DNA of 9,038 bases, taken from contig DASPTB010000061.1 in the NCBI GenBank assembly GCA_035623615.1, positions 1 to 9,038 on the forward strand, written 5' to 3'. Source of the DNA: DASPTB01 sp035623615 (GTDB taxonomy: Bacteria; Actinomycetota; UBA4738). The notes beneath the pieces are model-generated. The model was not told the DNA's origin. It saw only the letters and a program-made list of their open reading frames with translations, and ran no database searches. Made by a program: the position numbers and the translations under genes. Shown piece by piece: positions 5,538 to 9,038 of the stretch. Position 1 is the stretch's first letter; each line of letters starts with the position of its first letter.

Positions 5538-6056
5538 GTGGGTCGCAGCGAGCGGTCGAACGAACTGGGCGCCGAGGCGTCGGACGAGTCCCCGGGGCGC
5601 TCGCGCCAGGAGCCTGCGCGCAGGGGACGGCGCGTCCTGGTCGTCGAGTGGCGGATGCCGTCGCGCGAGCGGTTCGCCGGCGCGCTCGAGGACGCCGGGT
5701 TCGACGTCACGACGTGCCCGGGCCCGTCCGGCCCCGGATACGAGTGCATCGGCGGCCGTGGGATGCCGTGTCCGCTCGTGTCCGACACGGACGTCGTGGT
5801 CCTCGACCTCCGCCTGGAGAGCGACGAGATGGGTCTCGGGGCTCCCGCATGGGAGCTCGCGCTCACGTATCGAGGCGCGGGGAAGCCCCTCGTCGTCCTC
5901 AGCGGCGAGTCCGACCCGGTTTCGCTCCTCCGCGAGCCCGGCGTCGAGATCCTTCCGCGGCGGCCCGAGCCGCGGACCCTCATCGAGGCGGTTCGCCGCG
6001 TGCTCGCCGAGTCCTCCGGGCCCGCTACCGGCCCGGGGACGGACGATCACCCGTAA
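5538..6056 (+). CDS. Degenerate receiver-like (CheY-fold) protein with three cysteines
   Basis: This 172-residue protein has a disordered Arg/Ser/Glu-rich N-terminus (1-30) followed by one receiver-like domain. RRVLVVEW (31-38) is strand 1, with E37 where phospho-acceptor domains have Asp-Asp. VVVLDL (87-92) carries D90 at the phosphorylation position, PLVVLSGES (117-125) carries the usual Ser/Thr, and EILPRRPEP (137-145) has Arg-Pro where the conserved Lys-Pro is expected. Between helix 1 and strand 3 is a Gly/Pro-rich insert with C60, C70 and C78. No output domain is present. Phosphorylation may be altered or lost; the cysteines could bind metal or sense redox. The start is uncertain: GTG 5538 is preferred because the earlier GTG at 5400 lies within a strong hairpin cluster. 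The protein precedes the kinase gene by 52 bases and may partner it. Confidence 0.7.
   Translation: MGRSERSNELGAEASDESPGRSRQEPARRGRRVLVVEWRMPSRERFAGALEDAGFDVTTCPGPSGPGYECIGGRGMPCPLVSDTDVVVLDLRLESDEMGLGAPAWELALTYRGAGKPLVVLSGESDPVSLLREPGVEILPRRPEPRTLIEAVRRVLAESSGPATGPGTDDHP
6016..6036 (+). terminator. Hairpin at the 3' end of the receiver-like gene
   Basis: CCGGGCC (6016-6022) pairs with GGCCCGG (6030-6036) around a 7-base loop, inside the last codons of the receiver-like gene. There is no T-run. It may partly terminate transcription ahead of the kinase gene, which has its own predicted promoter. Confidence 0.25.
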
Positions 6057-6090
6057 CGCGCGGACGCCGGGCTCGCCGCTCGCCGTCCGG

Positions 6091-6099
6091 TGATACGTT
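6091..6099 (+). promoter_or_regulatory. Extended -10 promoter of the kinase gene, near-leaderless transcript
   Basis: TGATACGTT combines the extended TGn motif with a TANNNT -10 hexamer (TACGTT, 6094-6099). The start would fall near 6106, only about three bases before the kinase ATG at 6109. No Shine-Dalgarno sequence precedes the ATG. Leaderless or near-leaderless translation, common in actinobacteria, would explain both observations. Confidence 0.45.
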
Positions 6100-6108
6100 C
6101 GCATCGCT

Positions 6109-7725
6109 ATGTCCCGCAACCCGGATCGCGATCAGTTGCTCCTGGAGGCGGGGCTCTCGCTGAGCTCCGCGCTGTCGCTCGACGAGGTCCTGCGCCGCAT
6201 CGTCGGGCTGGCCGTCGAGCTCACCGGCGCGCGCTACGGGGCGCTCGGCATCCTCGGCGACGGCGACCGGATCATCGAGTTCGTCACCGAGGGCGTGAGC
6301 GAGGAGGAGCGCCGCGCGATCGGTCATCCCCCGACGGGCGGGGGGATCCTCGGCGTGCTCATCCACGACGCGCATCCCCTGCGCCTGCGATCGATCCAGG
6401 AAGATCCTCGTTCGAGCGGCTTCCCACCCAACCATCCGCCGATGCGGTCGTTCCTCGGTGCTCCCGTGACGTCGCGGGACGAGGTGTTCGGAAACATCTA
6501 TCTGACCGAGAAGCGCGGGGCCGATGAGTTCACCGAGGACGACGAGGAGACGCTCGTCGTGCTCGCCGCGCAGGCCGGGGTGGCGGTTGCCAACGCCCGC
6601 CTGTACGAGGAGACGGCGCGTCGCGGCCGGTGGCTGCAGGCGTCGCACGAGGTGCTCACCGCGATCCTCGGAGGCGCCCCCTCCGACCGCGTGCTCTCGC
6701 TGGTCGCGGCCCGCGCCCGCGAGCTCGCCTCGGCCGCGACGTCGATGATCGCGCTGCCGCGCGGCGAGGGTGGTCTGACGGTCGTGGCCGCCGACGGGAA
6801 GCACGCCGACGAACTGCTCGGCATCGAGGTCTCGGTGGAACGCTCGCTGTCGGGCGCGGTGATCCGCGGCGCCGAGCCCATCGTCCTGGAGGACGCGGCG
6901 AGCGACGACCGCGCCGACCCCCGCCTGCTGGAGATCTCGGGGGCGGGTCCGGCCATGTTCATCCCCCTGCGCGTCCGCGGAGAGGTGTTCGGGACGCTCT
7001 CGTTGCTGAACCCCGCGGGGGCGCCGGGCTTCAAGAGCGAGGACGTTGGGCTCGTCGAGATCTTCGCGGCGCAGGCCTCCGTCTCGCTCGAGCTGTCGAC
7101 GGCCCAAGAGGAGCTCCAGCGGCTGTCGCTGATGGACGACCGCGAGCGCATCGCGAAGGAGCTGCACGACGGGGTGATCCAGTCGCTGTTCGCGGTGGGC
7201 ATGGGACTGCAGGGAACGGCGCTGCTGGTGGGCGACGAGACGCTGGCGCGCCGGATCGAGGGCGCGGTCGACGAGCTCGACCGGGTCATCCTCGACCTGC
7301 GCAACTACATCTTCGGCCTTCGGCCCGGCATCCTCGCGGGCGGTCGCCTCGACGTCGCGCTCCGCCAGCTCGCCGAGGAGTTCGAGTCGAAGACGGGGAT
7401 CGTGACGGTCGTCGACGTCGAGGCGCGCGCGGCCGCGGAGCTCGCGCCGAAGGCGGAGGACACGGTCCAGCTCGCGCGCGAAGCGCTCTCGAACGTCGGC
7501 CGCCACGCGGAGGCGACCACGGTCCGGGTTGCGCTCGTCCGCGAAGGGGGGGCGGTCGTCCTGATCGTCGACGACGACGGCCGCGGCTTCGACGTCGCAT
7601 CGTCGACCGGGTCGGGCAACGGGCTCGTCAACATGCGCGCGCGTGCGTCAGGGATGGGCGGGAACCTCGAGATCTCATCCGTTCCGGGTGAGGGAACGAC
7701 GCTCCGGCTGGTCGTCCCCGTGTGA
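6109..7725 (+). CDS. DevS/DosT-like GAF-GAF sensor histidine kinase (probable heme sensor)
   Basis: This 538-residue soluble kinase has no membrane segment. GAF-A spans about 23-168, GAF-B about 180-335, the HisKA_3 dimerisation helix about 343-410 with phospho-acceptor H353 (RIAKELHDGVIQSLF), and the ATPase domain about 445-538 with the N box (ALSNVGRHAEAT), the VDDDGRGF box and a GNGLVNMRARA G2 box. GAF-A closely resembles that of mycobacterial DevS/DosT (FPPNHPPMRSFLG, FGNIYLTEK). H109 and Y131 are 22 residues apart, like the DevS proximal heme ligand H149 and distal Y171. The protein is 40 residues shorter at the N-terminus than DevS, which accounts for the offset. It probably senses O2, CO, NO or redox state through heme and phosphorylates the regulator encoded 55 bases downstream. 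Heme binding itself is inferred. Confidence 0.92.
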   Translation: MSRNPDRDQLLLEAGLSLSSALSLDEVLRRIVGLAVELTGARYGALGILGDGDRIIEFVTEGVSEEERRAIGHPPTGGGILGVLIHDAHPLRLRSIQEDPRSSGFPPNHPPMRSFLGAPVTSRDEVFGNIYLTEKRGADEFTEDDEETLVVLAAQAGVAVANARLYEETARRGRWLQASHEVLTAILGGAPSDRVLSLVAARARELASAATSMIALPRGEGGLTVVAADGKHADELLGIEVSVERSLSGAVIRGAEPIVLEDAASDDRADPRLLEISGAGPAMFIPLRVRGEVFGTLSLLNPAGAPGFKSEDVGLVEIFAAQASVSLELSTAQEELQRLSLMDDRERIAKELHDGVIQSLFAVGMGLQGTALLVGDETLARRIEGAVDELDRVILDLRNYIFGLRPGILAGGRLDVALRQLAEEFESKTGIVTVVDVEARAAAELAPKAEDTVQLAREALSNVGRHAEATTVRVALVREGGAVVLIVDDDGRGFDVASSTGSGNGLVNMRARASGMGGNLEISSVPGEGTTLRLVVPV

Positions 7726-7780
7726 CGGAGGCCGGCCCTCGTCGCTTGAGGGTGCGGGGCTCAGGTGGGAGCATAGTGGC

Positions 7781-8437
7781 GTGGCGCCCCCGATTCGCGT
7801 GATGCTGGTCGACGACCACGAGGTCGTCCGCGACGGCATCCGCTCGCTGCTCGAGGCGAGCGACGACATCGTGATCTGCGCCGAGGCCGGCACGGTCCAG
7901 GGCGCGATCGACGAGGCCGCGCGGACCCGTCCCGACGTGGTCGTGATGGACGTCCGGCTCGCCGACGGCAGCGGGATCGAGGCAACGCGCGAGATCCGGG
8001 CCAATCGGTCGAAGACGCAAGTGCTGATGCTGACGTCCTTCGCCGACGACGAGGCGCTGTTCGCGTCGATCATGGCCGGGGCGTCCGGGTACGTCCTCAA
8101 GCAGATCCAGGGCGCCGAGATCGTCAAGGCCATCCGGGAAGTGGCCGCCGGCAAGAGCCTGCTCGCCCCGCAGGTGACGAACGCCGTCCTCGACCGGCTG
8201 CGCAAGGGCAAGCACCTGCTGAAGGACGAGAAGCTGGCCCGCCTGTCGCCGCAGGAGGAGCGCATCCTGGCGCTCGTCGCCGACGGGCGCACCAACAAGC
8301 AGATCGGCGAGGAGCTTCACCTCGCCGAGAAGACGGTCAAGAACTACGTCTCGAGCATCCTGTCGAAGCTCGAAGTCGGACGCCGGGCCGAGGCCGCCGC
8401 CTACATGGCCCGACACACGCAGACGCCGGGCGCCTGA
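7781..8437 (+). CDS. DevR/DosR-like NarL-family response regulator
   Basis: This 218-residue regulator is almost the same length as DevR (217). The receiver domain (about 5-125) has acidic D11-D12, phospho-acceptor D57 in MDVRLADGSGIE, T85 in LMLTS and K107 in GYVLK. A LuxR-type helix-turn-helix (about 154-215) follows with LSPQEERILALVADG, TNKQIGEELHLAEKT and VKNYVSSILSKL. The recognition helix EKTVKNYVS and the phrases AGASGYV.K and AG+SLL are those of DevR. It is most likely the target of the kinase just upstream, binding palindromic GGGAC-type boxes as a dimer. GTG 7781 is chosen because it begins just before strand 1 (IRVMLVDD) and has an AGGTGGGAG site about ten bases upstream (7763-7771). 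The earlier in-frame codons are not receiver-like. Confidence 0.93.
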   Translation: MAPPIRVMLVDDHEVVRDGIRSLLEASDDIVICAEAGTVQGAIDEAARTRPDVVVMDVRLADGSGIEATREIRANRSKTQVLMLTSFADDEALFASIMAGASGYVLKQIQGAEIVKAIREVAAGKSLLAPQVTNAVLDRLRKGKHLLKDEKLARLSPQEERILALVADGRTNKQIGEELHLAEKTVKNYVSSILSKLEVGRRAEAAAYMARHTQTPGA

Positions 8438-8500
8438 GCCCGCGGCGCCCCATCCCGGCCCTGGGGGGCTCCGTGACCCCGTTCGGCGAGGTTCTCGCAG

Positions 8501-8519
8501 GTCCCGGCCTCGCCGGGAC
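8501..8519 (+). terminator. Terminator-like hairpin after the response regulator gene
   Basis: GTCCCGGC and GCCGGGAC form a perfect 8-bp stem with a CTC loop, 63 bases after the regulator stop codon. No T-run follows, which is usual in very GC-rich genomes. It may end the kinase-regulator transcript. Confidence 0.45.
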
Positions 8520-8539
8520 GCTCCGGAAGCGGGTCGTTC

Positions 8540-8554
8540 GGGCCTGAAGGTCCC
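8540..8554. promoter_or_regulatory. Possible DosR-like box upstream of the DoxX gene (one base too long)
   Basis: The sequence TTC-GGGCC-TGAAG-GTCCC resembles the DosR box, including the TTC flank, but the spacer has five bases instead of four. A start about 43 bases downstream would put TATGGC (8578-8583) at -10. The extra base makes this a weak candidate. Confidence 0.2.
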
Positions 8555-8570
8555 AGCCGGGTTGGGTCCT

Positions 8571-8586
8571 CCGGCCGTATGGCCGG
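8571..8586 (+). repeat. Short perfect inverted repeat in the DoxX leader
   Basis: CCGGCC and GGCCGG flank a GTAT loop, about 50 bases before the DoxX start codon. It may be a leader hairpin or an operator. A 6-bp GC-only stem can arise by chance in this composition. Confidence 0.25.
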
Positions 8587-8635
8587 GTTCTCCTGCGTCG
8601 GATGCTTGGCGCAACGAGAAGAAGGAGGGAGAGAG

Positions 8636-9038
8636 ATGGCTGAGACCATCGACATCGAGGAGCCGAAGGCCGCGAAGTGGCTCTTCGCATCGACCGGGGC
8701 GGCGTGGCTCTGGCTGGTCGTCCGCCTCTACATCGGTTACGAGTTCCTGCACGCGGGCTGGAGCAAGCTGACCGGCGCCGAGGGCGGGACCTGGCACTGG
8801 GCGTTCGGAATGCCCGCGACCTCCTGGCTGCGTGACCACGGCGTCGCGCTGAAGGGGTTCGTCGGATACGTGACCTCCCCCGCGATGGTCAAGGGGCCGA
8901 ACGCGGCCAACAACTTCGGCTGGTACCAGAGCTACCTGCATTTCATCGGGAACCACTCGGCGTTCTTCGCCTACGTCGTGACCTTCGGCGAGATCCTGGT
9001 CGGCCTCGGGCTCATCTTCGGGTGCCTGACGGGGATCG
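8636..9038 (+). CDS. DoxX-family membrane protein, N-terminal part (3' end outside window)
   Basis: The first 134 codons are present and open to the window end. After a short acidic cytoplasmic N-terminus (1-20) comes a first membrane segment at about 22-40 that merges into the DoxX signature RLYIGYEFLHAGWSKL (30-45). A loop of about 60 residues with several Trp, His and Gly follows, then a second hydrophobic segment at about 108-134 (FFAYVVTFGEILVGLGLIFG). DoxX/DoxD proteins are small multi-pass membrane proteins; some are thiosulfate:quinone oxidoreductase subunits, others are linked to oxidative stress defence. The long loop between the first two segments is typical of DoxD-like members. 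The ATG has an excellent AAGGAGG site 7 bases upstream. Its exact role cannot be decided here; control by the adjacent regulator is possible. Confidence 0.85.
   Translation, partial: MAETIDIEEPKAAKWLFASTGAAWLWLVVRLYIGYEFLHAGWSKLTGAEGGTWHWAFGMPATSWLRDHGVALKGFVGYVTSPAMVKGPNAANNFGWYQSYLHFIGNHSAFFAYVVTFGEILVGLGLIFGCLTGI

Larger units (their letters stand above)
8438..8635. other. Non-coding stretch between the response regulator and the DoxX gene
   Basis: No convincing gene lies in these 198 bases. They hold several palindromes: GTCCCGGC/GCCGGGAC at 8501-8519, GGGCC-N5-GTCCC at 8540-8554 and CCGGCC/GGCCGG at 8571-8586. The stretch probably combines the end of the kinase-regulator transcript with the promoter of the DoxX gene. 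A clear ribosome site, AAGGAGG at 8622-8628, ends it. Confidence 0.6.

Noticed and set aside
4065..6119. N-terminal extension of paralog 1 by the minus-strand frame open from 6119
   Set aside because: The extra part overlaps paralog 2 in another frame and has no homology; the ATG at 4064 has a strong GGAGGTGA site and starts the family domain.
6025..7506. A 493-codon minus-strand frame opposite the histidine kinase
   Set aside because: Its composition is that of an antisense shadow and all kinase motifs are on the plus strand.
7746..7777. TTGAGG and CATAGT as a separate promoter for the response regulator
   Set aside because: The spacer is 20 bases and the implied start falls inside the coding region; co-transcription with the kinase is simpler.

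Overview
The window is high-GC DNA with dense gene packing, GTG starts and overlapping start/stop codons. Gene content and codon style suggest an actinobacterium or a related high-GC phylum. The strongest pointer is a histidine kinase and response regulator pair that closely resembles mycobacterial DevS/DosT and DevR (DosR). The species cannot be fixed from this sequence.

Layout. (1) Positions 1-2808, plus strand: the 3' end of a [NiFe]-hydrogenase maturation operon, hypF (C-terminal part only), hypC, hypD and hypE, with hypC/hypD/hypE coupled by GTGA overlaps. (2) Positions 2787-5161, minus strand: two overlapping paralogous genes of the alanine dehydrogenase / transhydrogenase-alpha fold. 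Their fold and motifs are clear but their substrate is not; they converge on hypE. (3) Positions 5162-5537: a divergent intergenic region with a DosR-like box, a predicted minus-strand promoter and a run of five perfect hairpins. (4) Positions 5538-6056, plus: a degenerate receiver-like protein with three cysteines. (5) Positions 6109-7725, plus: a cytoplasmic GAF-GAF histidine kinase. Its H109 and Y131 line up with the heme ligand and distal tyrosine of DevS at a constant offset of 40. (6) Positions 7781-8437, plus: a NarL/DevR-type response regulator. (7) Positions 8438-8635: a non-coding stretch with palindromes. (8) Position 8636 to the window end, plus: the start of a DoxX-family membrane protein.

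How it may work together (inference): the kinase is likely a heme-based O2/CO/NO or redox sensor that phosphorylates the regulator beside it. GGGxC-N4-GxCCC-like palindromes upstream of the dehydrogenase pair and, less well formed, upstream of the DoxX gene are candidate regulator targets. With the hyp genes, the region looks like a hypoxia/hydrogen-metabolism locus, with the dehydrogenase pair as possible NAD(P)-linked redox-balancing enzymes. The least explained parts are the dehydrogenase pair with apparently different cofactor preferences, the cysteine-bearing pseudo-receiver and the multi-hairpin leader in front of it.
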